DNA of 64,000 bases from Abelmoschus esculentus (GCA_035048815.1 JAUCBN010000001.1:20165001-20229000), one strand, 5' to 3'. Shown: positions 21,468 through 35,200, counted from the stretch's first letter. Numbers and translations are program-made. The notes: generated by a model not told the origin, from the letters alone.

Positions 21468-24400
21468 CATATAATCAAAGAGAGGGGTCGTCCATCACGG
21501 CATACATACACTCAAAGAGAGGGGTTGTCCATCACGGCATACATACACTCAAAGAGAGGGACCGTTCCCCACGGCATGCACTCAAAGAGATGGGTCATCG
21601 GTCATGGTATACGCTCAAAGAGAGGGTCTATTCATTATGACATACATTCGAAGAGAGAGGTTATTCATCGCGACATACGCTCCAAGAGAAGAGTTGTCAG
21701 TCACGACATACGATTAAAGAGAGGGATCGTTAATTATGACATGCACTCGAAGAGAGGGGTTATTCATCGCAACATATGCTCAAAGAGAGGGATCGTTCAT
21801 CAAGGTATACGCTCAAAGAGAGGGATCGTTCACCATAATATGCAATCAAAGAGAAGGCTCATTCATCGCAGCATACACTCAAAGAGAGAGGTCATCGCTC
21901 ACGGTAGGAGCTCAGAGAGAGTGACTGTTCATTATGACATGCACTCAAAGAAAGGAGTCACTCATCGCGACATACGCTCAAAGAGTGGGAGCGACCCAGC
22001 ACGGTATACGCTCTAGGAAAATGATCATTCATTATGACATGCACTTGAAGAGAGGGGTCATTCATCTAGACAAATACTCAAAGAGAGGGGTCGTCCATCA
22101 CGGTATACGGTCAAAGAGAGGGACCATACACCATGACAAGCACTCAAAGAGAGGGGTCATTCATCGCGACATATGCTGAATGAGAGAGGACGTCCATCAT
22201 GGCATACGTTCAAGAAGAGGGACCGTTCATTATGAAATACGCTTGAAGAGAGCGGTCATTCACCGTGACATACGCTCAAAGTGAGGGATTGTCTATCACG
22301 GTATACGCTCAAAGAGAGGGACCGTTCACTATGAATTGCACACGAAGAGTATGGTCATTCATCGCAACATAAGGTCAAAGAGAGTGGTCATCGATCATGG
22401 TATACTCTCAAAGAGAGGGACCATTCACCATGACATGCACTCGAAGAGGGGGGTCGTTCATCGCAACATATGCTCAAAGAGAGGTCGTCCATCACAGCAT
22501 ATGCTCAAAGAGAGGGTTCATTCACCGCGATATATGCTCGAAGAGAGGTATCGTCTATCACGGTATACATTCAAAGAGAGGGACCGTTTACCATGACATT
22601 AACTCAAAGAGGTGTAATTCATCGCAGCATACGCTCAAAGAGTGGGGTCATCTATCATGGAATAAGCACAAAGAAAGGGACTGTTCATTATGACATGCAC
22701 TCAAAGAAAGGAGTCATTCATCGTGACATACGCTCAAAGAGTGGGGGCGATCCATCACGGTATACACTCTAGGAAAGTGATCATTCATTATGACATGCAC
22801 TCGAAGAAGAGGGATCATTCATCATGACAAATGCTGAATGAGAGGGATAGTCCATCACGGTATACGCCCAAAGAGAGGGACCATTCACCATGTCATGTAC
22901 TCGAAGAGAGGGTTCGTCCATCACGGCATATGCTCAAAATGAAGGACCGTTCATTATGACATACGCTCGAAGAGAGGGGTCATTCATCGCAACATATGCT
23001 CAAAGAGAGGGATCTTTGATCACGATATAAGCTCAAAGAGAGGACCGTTCATTATGACATGCACTTGAAGAGAGGGGTCATTCATCATGACATACGCTCA
23101 AAGGGAGGGAGCATTCACCATGACATGTACTCGAAGAGATGGGTCATTCATCTTGACAAATACTCAAAGAGATGGGTCGTTCATCGCGACATACGCTTAA
23201 AGGGAAGGGACCATTCATTATGACATGCACTCGAAGAAGAGGGGTAATTCATCATGACAAATGCTCAAAGAGAGGGATTGTCCATCACAGTATACGCTCA
23301 AAGAGAGGGACCATTCACCATGTCATGTACTCGAAGAGAGGGTCGTCCATCACGGCATATGCTCAAAATGAGGGACCGTCCATTATGACATACACTCGAA
23401 GAGAGGGGTCATTCATCGTAACATATGCTCAAAGAGAGGGGTCATCGATCACGGTATAAACTCAAAGAGAGGACCGTTCATTATGACATACGTTCGAAGA
23501 GAGGGGTCATTCAACATGACATACGCTCAAAGAGAGGGAACATTCACCATGACATATACTCGAAGAGATGGGTCATTCAAGGTGTTATACGCTCAAAGAG
23601 AGGGGTCGTTCATAACTGTATACGGTCAAAGAGAGGGAACGCTCACCATTACATGCACTCGAAGAAGGGGTCACTCATCGCAACGTAAGCTCAAAGAGAG
23701 GGGTCATCGATCACGCTATACGCTCAAAGAGAGGGAATGCTTATTATGACATACACCTAAAGAGAGGGATCATTCACCATGACATACGCTCAAAGAGAGG
23801 GGTCGTCCATCATGGTATACGCTCTAAGAAAGGGACCGTTCATTATGACATGCACTCGAAGAGAGGGGTAATTCATCGCGACATATGCTCAAAGAGAAGG
23901 GTCGTCCATCACGGTATACGCTCAAGGAGAGAAACAGTTTATTATGACATGCACTCGAAGAGAGGAGTCATTCATCGCGACATACGCTCATAGAGATGTG
24001 TCGTCTATCCAGGTATATGCTCTAAGAAAGGGATCGTTCACTATGACATGCACTCGAAGAGAGGGGTTATTCGTTGCGACATATGTTCAAAGAGAGGGAA
24101 CGTCTATCACGGTATTCACTCAAAGAGAGGGACTGTTAACCATGATATGCACTCGAAGACGGGTTCATTCATTGCAACAAACGCTCAATGAGAGGGGTCA
24201 TCGATCAGGGTACACGCTCAAAGAGAGGGACCATTCATTGTGACATGCACTTTAAGAGAGGGCTTATTCACCGTATACCCTCAAAGATCGGGACCGTTTA
24301 CCATGACATGCACTCGAAGATAGGGTCATTCACCGCGACATACGCTCAAAGAGAGGGGTCATCCATCACGATATACGCTCAATGAGAGATACAATTCACC

Positions 24401-26389
24401 ACGACAGGCACTCGAAGAGAGGGATAATTCATCGCGACATACGCTTAAAGAGAAGGTCATCCTTCACTGAAAATGCTCAAAGAGAGGGACCGTTCATTAT
24501 GACAAATGCTCGAAGAGAGGAGTCATTCATCGCGACATACGCTCAAAGAGAGGGGTCGTTCATCATGGTATATGCTCTAAGAAAGGGATTGTTCACTATG
24601 ACAAGCACTTCAAGAGAGGGATCATTCATCTCGACATTCCCTCAAAGAGAGGGGTCATCCATCACGGCATACGCTCAAAGAGAGGGACCGTTCATTATGA
24701 CATACGCTCAAAGAGAGGGTTCCTTCACCGCGACATACAATAAAAGCGAGGTATCGTCTATCACAGAATATGTTCAAAGAGACGAACCGTTCACCATGAC
24801 ATACGCTCGAAGAGGGGTAATTCATTTCAACATACGCTCAAAGAGAGGGGTCGTCCGTCACAGGATATGCTCAAAGAGAGGGAACACAATCACCATGACA
24901 TGCACTCGAAGAGAGGGGTCATTCATCACAACATAGGCTCAAAGAGAGGGGTCATCGATCACGGTACACGCTCAAAGAGAGGGACTATTCATTATGACAT
25001 GGACTCGTAGAGAGGGGTTATTCATCGCGACATATGCTCAAAGAGAGGGGACATCCATCACGGTATTCGCTCAAAAAGAGGGACCATTCATTATGACATG
25101 AACTCGATGAGTGGAGACATTCATCGTGACATACGCTCAATGAGAAGGGGTCGTCCATCATGGTATACGCTCTAAGAAAGGGACTGTTCATTATGACAAG
25201 CACTCAAAAAGAGGGGTCATTCATCACGACATACACTCAAAGAGAAGGGTCGTTCGTCACGGTATACACTCTAAGAAAGGGATCGTTCACTATGACATGC
25301 ACTCGAAGAGAAAGGTCATTCATCGTGACATATAATCAAAGAGAGGGGTCGCCCATCACGGCATACATACACTTAAAGAGAGGGACCGTTCCCCATGACA
25401 TGCACTCGAAGAGATGGGTAATTCATAGCGACATACGCTCAAAGAGAAGGGTCATCGGTCACGATATATGCTCAAAGAGAGGGTCTGTTCATTATGACAT
25501 ACACTCGAAGAGAGGGGTTATTCATCGCGACATACACTCGAAGAGAGGGGTTATTCATCGCGACATACGCTCCAAGAGAAGAGTTGTTCGTCACAACATA
25601 CAATTAAAGAGAGGGACCGTTCATTATGACATTCACTCGAAGAGAGGGGTTATTCATCGCAACATACGCTCAAAGAGAGGGATCATCCATCAAGGTATAC
25701 ACTCAAAGAGAGGGATCGTTCACCATAATATGAACTCGAAGAGAAGGCTCATTCATCGCAACATACACTCAAAGAGTGGGGTCATCGCTCACGGTATGAG
25801 CTCAGAGAGAGTGACTATTCATTATGAAATGCACTCAAAGAAAAGGAGTCATTCATCGCGACATACACTCAAAGAGAGAGGAGATCCATCACGGTATACG
25901 CTCTAAGAAAAAGACCATTCATTATGACATGCACTCGAAGAGAGCGGTCATTCATCTCGAAAAATACTCAAAAAGAGGGGTCGTCCATCACGGTATACGG
26001 TCAAAGATAGGGACCATTCACCATCACAAGCACTCGAAGAGAGGGGTCGTTCATTGCGACATATGCTGAAAGAGAGAGGTCGTCCATCACGGCATACGCT
26101 CAAGGAGAGGGATCGTTCATTATGAAATACGCTCGAAGAGAGGGGTCATTCACCATTACATAGGCTCAAAGAGAGGGGTCATCCATCACGGCATACCCTC
26201 AAAGAGAGGGACCATTCATTATGCACTCGAAGAGAGGGGTTATTCATCACGACATACGCTCAAAGAGAGGGGTCATCCATCACTGCATACTCTCAAAGAG
26301 AGGAACTGTTCGTGATGACATGCACTCAAAGAGGGTTCATTCATCGCAACATGCACTCAAAGAGAGGGGTCGTCCATCACGGTATATGG
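21468..26389 (+). repeat. Satellite block 3 (largest, 4.9 kb)
   Basis: Same monomers and orientation as blocks 1 and 2. The a-b-c order is especially regular: landmark positions of type-a units at about 25401, 25500, 25632 and 25731 are spaced 99, 132 (99+33, an extra b) and 99 bp. Single-monomer gains or losses explain departures from 99. Open frames up to 248 codons occur because the period is 11 codons. It ends ...GGTATATGG against LTR F2. Confidence 0.95.
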
Positions 26390-27387
26390 TGATGTGTGCA
26401 CATTTCTGCTCATTTATCTCATGCTTTCATGCTTCATTTCACGCTTGGGATCAAAGGGGAGTTATCTTACAGATATTAGTTTTTATTACTTTTATTTACT
26501 TTATAGTAAACTACTTAAGAGTTATATTAATTAAGCTATAAACATGAATAGTCAATATGACCACATTACTAAGTTTCAGCTTTGATCTAAATTTATATTA
26601 AGTTATTTTATGTATTCTCATTATGTCCATTATTATGTTTTCTTCATAGGACTTTCCTATAGCTCAAGGAGTAAGAATTAGCTCGGTGTCAGCTCAGTCA
26701 ACTCAGAAGATGCTAAACGAAAGGCAATGCTAGAAACACAAGGAGCCAACTTCAGAATAGCTTGGAAATGCATGGAACACTCCTACAGTACTTAAAGGAC
26801 CAAAGGATAGCTCCATGTCAGCTCACCAGTCCCACACGAGCTCAAATGAAGCATAATTCAAAACGAGGCCTTAGGAGATTCGGATTAGCTCCAAAACACT
26901 CCTCACACTAGAAGAGAGTATAAGGAAGCTAATGGACCAGCTCACTTTGCTAAAGGCAGCTTGGATTAACTTATTTCTGCTTCAAACTTTAGCTACGTTT
27001 TTCAGCTAGATAACTAAGTTCAATCCAGCTCACTCTCAGCTCGATTATCCACATTGGGCGCCAAAACAAAGATATAGCACTTTTCATTGGACATATTCAT
27101 AATGGTCCACTTGTTTGTCATTTTCGAGCATGATACAAGCAGAAATGGGCTTCGATGTTTTCATGAAAATTGTTCCCCTATCTCTTATGTTTCCAACGCA
27201 TGTTGAATCGCATTAATACGATATCGGGACCTCGAGATATGGCCAAATTATTGAAGATAGTGCAGACTGGACCGAGAAGTTACATCTTTTCGAATAGTTA
27301 TGTAGGGAGACACCGTTCAAGTGAATGGTTATCCGAATAGTTAAAGGCCATTTCGGCCAAACCCTTTAGAAAACTATAGATAGGACT
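26390..27387 (+). repeat. LTR F2, left part
   Basis: It begins TGATGTGTGCACATTTCTGC and matches F1 over its first kilobase, including the AGCTC-rich region. It is interrupted at 27387 by LINE-2 and resumes at 35571. Its last 18 bases (27370-27387) are the left target duplication of LINE-2. The left flank TATGG (26385-26389) compares with TACGT on the right: same satellite phase, three of five bases equal, so the F2 duplication is plausible but decayed. No primer site follows the LTR end, so F2 is probably a solo LTR. Confidence 0.82.
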
Positions 27388-29393
27388 CAGTTAATTGGTT
27401 ATGGATTGTTTCTTCCTTATATCTCTCTTCTTTCTCTCCCTCCTTCGTTCCTTTTTCTTCTTGATAGCCGCCGCCTTCTTCACCACCGATCCCCTTGTTG
27501 CTTTGATCGGCTACTCCCCCCTACCTCCACACTTGAGAGAGGAAGAAACACATCCGTCGTTCTAACCACCTTCTTGAGAACGGAATAAGTACCGGCTGTG
27601 TTGTCCACCTCCCTGAGGGTTTTTCGATTATCAACTATGCTATTCTACTGGTCTCTTTCTTAGACTGCTTCCATTGCAGTTCTTTTCTCTTATCACACCT
27701 TATACCAACAAATCCTTATGGATTTGTATATCTACTTGGTCGCTGCACAACGTCGCGGACGGTTTCCTCTTTCCAGGTCTCTCCTTGGTTTCGGCTTCTG
27801 CAGACTCTGCTGTTAGGATTCATGTGTTTTTATTTCCTTTGTTTTGTGATGAATATGTTCTCTCGGATTGGGATAGAGTTCCAGTTTAAGGCGGTGTCCT
27901 ATTCCGATTCAAAGTCCCAAACTTTTCTTTGTTTCTTCTTTATAGTTTGCGCTTCTGCCGTCTTCTTGCTGGCCGACGGATCTCTCTCTTTCAAGTTCGA
28001 AAGTTGAGGCAACTTCTGCAACTTTCGTAGTTTTCTTTCTCCTCCCGTATCTCCGTCTGCACGAGAAGGGTTCCTTCCTTCATGTTTCTGGTATGCAGCT
28101 TCAAGGAAAACCGATTCACTGTCTCCAGTTCGTTCGTCCTCCTGCATTTGGTCTCTCTTCTGCTGGACCTTTTATTGGTTCCTTGCCTCTTGGTGCTACT
28201 GGGCATCGTTTTTTTTTGTTTTCTTTAGTTCCCACTTTGTTTGTTTTGCTGCCATGCTTTGTTCGCTTATTCTTTCGTTCTTTTCATGCCTTTTTAGGTA
28301 CATCTTTGTTTGCTTTATTGTTAGTCGATCGGTGTTTCTTTGGCCATGTTACCTCGATTTCTTTGTTTTCTTTGATCTGGTTTTTTTAACTTTCTTTTAT
28401 GATCTTCTTCTTGTTATTTCTTTGTTCTTATTGGCTCCCTCCATCGTCTACTTTTCGCCAGGACTAAGTCTGTATGGCTGCAGATGCTGCACTATGCAGC
28501 CATCTGTTGCTCTCATGGCTCTCATCTTCAGGAGCATGGACAAGGCAGTGATTTCTCATGCCCGGTTTACAGGCGTGCATGGTGGCTCTCGGTTTGCTGC
28601 CATGCTTTGTTCGCTTTTTCCTTCATGCTTTTCATGCCATTTGAGGTACGTCTTTGTTTGTTTTCTTGTTCGTCGATCTGTTTTTATCTTTGATCTATCT
28701 GTTGCCCTCATGGCTCTCTTCTTGATGAGTATAGATAAGGCAGTGTATTCGCATGGCCGATTTACAGGCGTGGTGCATGGTGGCTCTCGGTTGTGCCCTT
28801 GTGCACTCCTTGGACTGGGTCACAACCTGGTTTGGTCGTCTACTAGGGTTATTTTTAGTTTTAATTTTATTCATATACCACCCTTATATAGGGATTTGTC
28901 CAACATCTTTAACGATGTGCTATCCTTGCTAACCGATCATCGGTCTTACACTTTTATCTATTTTAGTTTACCTCTCTACAAGTTTCTTTGGACTTATACT
29001 TATTCGAAACAATACTTTTTTTATATACTTTTCAAGCACCATCCTATTAAATCTTGCCCTCTTAATGAGGCTTTTATATTTTATTTTTACACTCCTTCTC
29101 CATACTAAACTCTTTTCTTCTCGACTCTTCCTATCTTTTCTCTTTTTATATGTGATAAGTTATCCTTTTCTATCTATTCTCAAATACTTTATATTTTTTT
29201 ATCTTCAATTCATACTATTATCTATCTCTTTTTCTTGTTATCTCCTTCTTACTTATTAAACTGTAATTTTGCTTCAAGTCAAACTCTTCCCTTCTTATAT
29301 AAACCTGGCTTTTGCTTTCATATATTCTCCTCCACACGCCATCTTCTTCCTTTTCTTTTAACCCTTTCCTTTGTTTTTTGCAATCTCTTTACA
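27388..29393 (+). other. LINE-2 5' UTR with internal duplications
   Basis: About 2 kb, T/C-rich, as in plant LINE 5' regions that hold an internal promoter. Segments repeat inside it: GCCATGCTTTGTTCGCTT occurs near 28251 and again near 28600, and a block starting TCTGTTGC(T/C)CTCATGG at about 28503 recurs at about 28699, each followed by matching sequence. The apparent hydrophobic open frame at 28254-29108 looks like a product of T-richness rather than a gene. Confidence 0.7.
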
Positions 29394-30734
29394 ATGGATT
29401 CTAAGTCATTCCTCCAGCAATTTGGCTTTACTGCCGAGGAACAAGCAACTGTCTTCCAACCGGGTACTTCTTGGGGTTTACTTGAGGAGGAAACACATTC
29501 AACCATTCTCGGGAAACTTATCACTTCAAGGGAGATTGATGATCAGGTGATCATCAAGGCTTTTACTGGTATCTGGACTATGGCCAAACTGATATCTATG
29601 GGTATCTTGAAACCACGCATGTTTCTTATCCGGTTTAGGGATGAGAAGGTTAAGGATGATATCCTGTCAAGGGGACCTTGGACTTACAAAGATGACTGAC
29701 TTGCTCTTTCCCAGTATAACCCCTCTATCACGCCTGACGAACATTCATTCTCTACAATGAATATTTGGGTCCGCATCTACAACATTCCTCATATTTTCCT
29801 GGCTACTGAAGAATCTGCTCATGATATTGGTAAATCCTTAGGGTCTTTAATTGGTTTAATCACAAAACTTGATACGAGGATAATTGATTCCAACATGGTT
29901 GACTACCTACGGCTTGTCTTGTCCTTAGATGTCACTCAGCCTATTAGGCGTTGTGTTGCTATTGGGGGAGGGTCCTCCACAAGATTCTGTCTACTTCAAT
30001 ATGAACGGCTTCCCACTTTTTGCCACTGTTGTGGCTGTATTGGACATTCTCTAGATTCTTGTTCAATTCTGACTGATTCGCGACCTGAACAACTTCCTTT
30101 TGGCGATTGGCTATGGTATGTTCCTAAAAAGGACCCATAACCTACTCAACGTGGGCGAATCCATTATATCACCAATGACACCAATGCTCAACAAATGCCT
30201 ACGCCATCCCAAACCACCAACACCAATACTAGTAATGGGAAGGATAAAGGCCTTTTGTCCTCTCTTCCGAACAGTGGCAATGAATCTGCTCCAAGTAATG
30301 AACCTCCACTTTTCTCCAAAGGCCCCAGACTCCTCCCAGTAACCCCTAGCAAGCTCACTGCCCGACGCTATCCTACACAGCCGCTACAAATGGTCTTTCC
30401 TGATCAGAGCTCTAATATTACTTCTCGGCAACCTTCCAACGCTAACACTGGGGATGTGAGTCTTCTTGATCCTGACCTCCAAGACTTGGAGGCTGACCTA
30501 GCCAATGATCACGACTTTCAAGAGGCCACTGAATGGCTCGAATCTGCTCCAACTCCTCGGCGAGCTGCCCGAACAACCTCAGGTCGAGGTGCAAAGAGAA
30601 CTCCTCCCTCTGATGAGAATGCTAGGGTTAAGCGACCACGAGTTAGCACTGCACCTATTGGAAAAGCTGGGATGAGCAGCGTTAAAAACTCTGCGGCGGA
30701 GGTTGACCCTGATCAACCCCGCCGACAGAAATGA
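29394..30734 (+). pseudogene. LINE-2 ORF1: DUF4283/zinc-knuckle RNA-binding protein with two stops
   Basis: ATG at 29394 (MDSKSFLQQFGFTAEEQ). The N-terminal half is the plant LINE DUF4283-type domain (FRDEKVKDDILSRGPWTY...). A CCHC knuckle CHCCGCIGHSLDSC follows near 30030-30070, then a Pro/Ser/Thr-rich tail and a basic region (RAARTTSGRGAKRTPPS). In-frame stops at 29697 (TGA, where Trp is expected) and 30138 (TAA, plausibly from CAA) interrupt one continuous frame ending at 30732-30734. ORF1 normally coats LINE RNA. The stop overlaps an ATG (ATGA) that begins a copy of the ORF2 start. Confidence 0.85.
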
Positions 30735-31387
30735 GTTGTTTACCTTGGAACTGTCTGAGCTTTGGCAATGCTTTGACACTTCCCGTTCTACAACTTGCTG
30801 GTCTCATGCATGTTGCCATCTTTTCTATTGTTTTTCTTTTCCTTATTTTAGATTTCTTCGTTTCTCGCTTTTGTTAGGAACCTTCGGCTGTTTTGGCTTT
30901 GTTTTTCAGGATTTGATGTTCTTTGCTTTATGGAATAATAATACCTTTTCTGTTTTGTTTGTTTACCTTTCATGTTTCTATGTTGCACTTTTTTTTTTAT
31001 TTTTCTGGACTTCCTTTTTGCGATATGTCCAACTATTAATCCTTTGTTTATCTATTTTGTCTGCCATCTATCTTTTGAGGAATTTTTAACTACTCTGACT
31101 TTACCACCCTTTTATAGGGATTTCTCTAACATCTCTAATGATGTCGCTCCAATCCGATTTTTTACCTTTGTTTTCGGCTTATGCCTACGATTTCTCGGGT
31201 ATTATACTTCTTTTAATTCGGTTTCTCTATCTTCTTTTACTTATCGTATCTATTCTTTTTCATTCGCTCTAACACTTAATTTTATAAGGCTTTGTCCTTC
31301 GACCTGGGCCATGTTTGAATTAGCTGGGATGAGCAGCGTAAAAAACTCTTCGGCGGAGGTTGATAGTGATCAACCCCGCCGAGATAA
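30735..31387 (+). repeat. Duplicated ORF1/ORF2 junction with 5'UTR-like filler
   Basis: GCTGGGATGAGCAGCG and the sequence after it occur at 30667 and again at 31322, 655 bp apart, both running across the ORF1 stop into an ORF2 start (near 30731 and at 31388). Between them is T-rich DNA. Part of it (about 31103-31140, TATAGGGATTTCTCTAACAT) resembles 28875-28910 in the 5' UTR. The first ORF2 start soon runs into stops; the second opens the endonuclease. Confidence 0.8.
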
Positions 31388-34300
31388 ATGAAACTCTTAT
31401 GTTGGAACTGCCAGGGTCTTGGCAACACCCAGGCAGTTCTTGCACTTCAACGTGCTACTTCAAAGCATGATGTCGATTGTGTCTTTCTTTGCGAAACTAG
31501 ATTGAATCAATCCAATATGGAAAGAATTAAACATAAGCTTGGCATGCATGGATGCTTAGCCATTGATTCCAGGCCCACTTGCACCGGGCTTGCCTTTATT
31601 TGGAATAACAAAGTCTTAGTCGACTTGCTTTCCTACTCCGATCGTCACATTGATGTCATTCTTTCTTACGGTGCAGTACCTTTCCACTTTTCTGGTTTAC
31701 ATGGGTTCCCGGAAACTACCAACAAACATAAAACTTGGCAGCTAATAGATTCTCTTAATTCCAATTCAACCCTCCCCTGGCTTTAAGGGGGGATTTTAAT
31801 GAAATTCTTTATGATTATGAAAAACAAGGTGGCCCTCGGCGCGCAAGATCACAAATTAATAACTTTCGGGATTATCTCGACAAGAATGATCTTTTTGATT
31901 GCAAACCAACATCTGGTTGGTTCACTTGGACTCGATCAGGTCGTGTTACGGAAACCATCATGGAACGACTTGATCGTTTTCTAGGCAACTCCGCTTGGTT
32001 GCATGCTTTCGCTAATTGTCAAGCTATGTCCTTCTTTCAAGCGCGTTCTAATCACTGCCCTATCTTAATAGATACAAACCCCTATCAAATTCCACGTTCT
32101 ACGCGCCTTCACATTCCTTTTCGCTATGAGAATTGTTGGGCTGACAACCCAGAGGTTCTATCCTGAATTACTAAGGTTTGGTCTAACCAATATTGCTCGA
32201 CTCTTCAGAAGCTTCAAGATATTGGACGCTTTTTGGCTAAATGGCAATCTAATAAGCGTATTAAATCTAATGAACGCATCACTCAGCTAAATAACTTTAT
32301 CAATATGTGTCTTCAACGTCAACCCTCGGATACGGATGCTCATAACTTCCTTGCTGCTAAGAGTGAGCTTGATCACTTACTTAATGAGAAGGAAATTTAT
32401 TGGGCTCAACGAGTTCGGGCACACTGGTTAGTAAACGGTGACAAGAATACTTCCTTCTTTCACGCAAGGGCATCCAACCGGCGATGGAAGAATCATATTG
32501 CTGGGCTTTTTAATAATCAGAATCTGTGGCACACTAATATGCCTGACATAATTTCTATTGCTGTCAGTTATTTTCAACATCTTTTTACTTCTTCCTCTCC
32601 TACTATTGCGTCTTCCATCTTGGACAACATTCCTTCTATTGTTACTGATTCCATGAATAATGATCTTAACAAGGCTTTCACAGCAGATGAAGTCTATGTT
32701 GCCTTTCGTGATATTGACCCGAGGAAAGCACCTGGTGTTGATGGCTTTCCGAGCGGCTTCTTCAAAAAGTATTGGGACATTCTTGGTCAGGACTTTACAA
32801 ATCTCTGCCTCGGACTTTTACGTGGGTCTGTTAATTGAGAAGAGGTCAATCAATCCATTATTGTTCTTATTCGTAAAGTAAGCGACCCTACTACGATGCG
32901 ACATCTCCAACCTATTAGTCTTTGCATAGTCATTTATAAAATTATGTCGAAAGTTTTAGTTAACCGGCTAAAATCTATCATACCCCTATGTATTAGTGGT
33001 AATTAGGCTGCTTTCGTTCGCGGGCGGAATATTACTGATAACATTCTTATCGCTCATGAGCTTATCCATACTCTAAACTATGATGTTACTTCCTTGGCAA
33101 AAGGTGCCAGCCTAAAGTTGGATATAGAAAAAGCCTTCGATCGTGTTGAATGGCCCTTTCTTGAACAAATTATGTTTCGTCTAGGTTTCAACTCCAACTT
33201 GGTTTCTCTTATTATGAGGTGTATCTCCTCGGTATCTTATCAAGTTCGCATCAATGATTCCCTTTCCAGGCCTTTCAAAACCAGTAGAGGGTTGCGGCAA
33301 GGAGACCCCCTCTCTCCCTTTTTGTTTCTTTTCTGCACTCAAGGCCTCTCAGCCTTGCTCAATGTTGAACAAGCCAATGGTCACCTCCCTGGTCTCCGTG
33401 CCAGTAAGAATGGTCCTCGCATCAATCACCTTCTTTTTGCGGATGACTGTGTTGTCTTTATCAAAAATACAACCACAGAGGCTCAGCGGCTTAAGGATGT
33501 TTTGCAAACTTACGCCTCCTCGTCGGGATAGGCGGTGAACTTTGAAAAATCTACTATCTTTTTCTCACGGAAAACTTCCACGTTGCTCCGGGCGGAGATT
33601 AATGATATCCTTCGTGTACGAGAAGTGGATGACCCTGGTATTTATTTAGGGGTTCCTCTCCTTATTGGGAAGAACAAAACTGCAGTTTTAGGCTTCACCA
33701 GGGACAATATGAATGCCCGCCTGAGTACTTGGGATAAACATCTCCTTTCCTTTAGTGGTCGAAAAGTTTTCATTAAAACAGTTATACAATCTATTCCTCA
33801 ATATGTCATGTCTTGTTACCTTTTACCACAAAATATTATTGATGATATGACTACCGTAATACGTCGATACTAGTGGTTTGGGAAAGCTGGCAAACGAGGG
33901 TGGCACATGCTTCCTTGGGACACTCTCTGCCTCCCTAAAGCTGCTGGAGATGTAGGCATTCGTGATCTTCACCACTTTAACATCGCTTTGCTAGGCAAAC
34001 AAATTTGGCGGTTAATTTGTGAGCTTGATAACCTTCTTAGTCGGGTCTACAAATGCAAGTACTATCCTACGGGCTCAGTCCTAGATTCCGCTCATACGCG
34101 GAGTTCTTCCTTTGCTTGGAAAGGTCTAAGCATTGCTATTTCTACGCTTCGCAATGGTTTTTTCAAACGTCCTGGCATGTCTAGTAATGTTCAGATTCAT
34201 TTTGACAGGTGGGGAGCTCTCAGCCTGTTCATCTTTATGGTAATTATGAAATGAATGACGAAGTCCCTCTTTGTGCAGGATCTTTTATGCTCCATAATTC

Positions 34301-35200
34301 AGCCCGTTGGGATGAAGCAAAAGTGAGAGATTATTTTTCCCATAAAGATGCTAATACCATACTTAACGTCCCAATTATTAATGATATAAAAGACTCTACA
34401 CTTTGGAGTCACCATGATGCAGGTACCTATACAGTTCGCTTAGGTTATCAATTTTTGCAGTTGCAACTAGGGCCTGTTAACAGGCCTTCTAAACTTTGGA
34501 AAATTTTGTCTAAGTTGCCTACTCTGCCCAAAGTTCGTTCCTTTGGCTGGCGTTTATGTCACGATGCGTTACCCTCCGGTCAGAAAATTCTGCAGGCTAA
34601 TCTTGGTCCTAGGGTTTGCCCAATTTACAACATGACTGTCGAAACCTCTATCCATGCTATACGAGATTGTCCTAGTGCTAAGTAGGCGATCCTCTTGGCA
34701 GGCCTTCCCCATCGTCTGTTGTCCAATAATTATACCTCTCCCCATCAGTGGCTTTCTGATGCTGCTGGTTTCCTCTCCTTGCACCAATTCTCTCTTCTTA
34801 TTACAATTTTATGGAACCTGTGGAACCGCCGTAATGATTTTGTTCATAACAACCATATCCAACCGATTTGGTTAACTGTTGCATCTGCCCAAAAACTTTT
34901 CACTGATTATACATCTTTTAATGATGAGTCCCGCCAATCCTCCCGGCTAGCTGAGCCCAATTTTGCTCCAGCTAGATGGATGAAACCGGCTCCAGATTTT
35001 GTCAAAATTAACACGGATGGGGCTTTTGACCCCGTCTTGAGAGGGGCAGCTGCAGGTGTTATTGCTCATGATTCTTCTGGCTCAGTGGCTACTTCATGCC
35101 CCTTCTTTGCCCGGATCCTACCTCTGCAGAGGCTCTTGCTATTCTGGAAGGATTATGCTTTGTTGTTGCCAACGGATGGACTAATGTGATTTTTAAAACT
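31388..35200 (+). pseudogene. LINE-2 ORF2: endonuclease, reverse transcriptase, RNase H (broken)
   Basis: The endonuclease starts MKLLCWNCQGLGNTQ at 31388, with CETRL, and after a frameshift at about 31786 GGDFNEILYD and MERLDRFLG. The usual catalytic SDH reads SNH (RSNHCPI near 32045). RT spans about 32630-33870: KAPGVDGFPSGFFKKYW, KLDIEKAFDRVEW, RGLRQGDPLSPFLF and catalytic HLLFADDCVVF (near 33430-33460). Downstream are the zinc-ribbon-like region (KVRSFGWRLCHDALPSGQ) and RNase H (KINTDGAFDPVLRGAAAGVIAHD at about 35000). Stops fall near 32164 and at 32836, 33004, 33529, 33871 and 34683, with a second frameshift near 34209 and another near 35095. Confidence 0.88.

Noticed and set aside
25160..25906. 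A 248-codon basic repeat protein gene in the satellite
   Set aside because: The period of 11 codons keeps two sense frames and one antisense frame open. There is no promoter, no intron signal and no non-repeat domain; monomer indels break the frames at random.
28254..29108. A 284-codon hydrophobic protein in the LINE-2 5' region
   Set aside because: T-rich DNA gives Phe/Leu/Ser-rich frames. It crosses the duplicated 5'UTR modules and matches no LINE protein.
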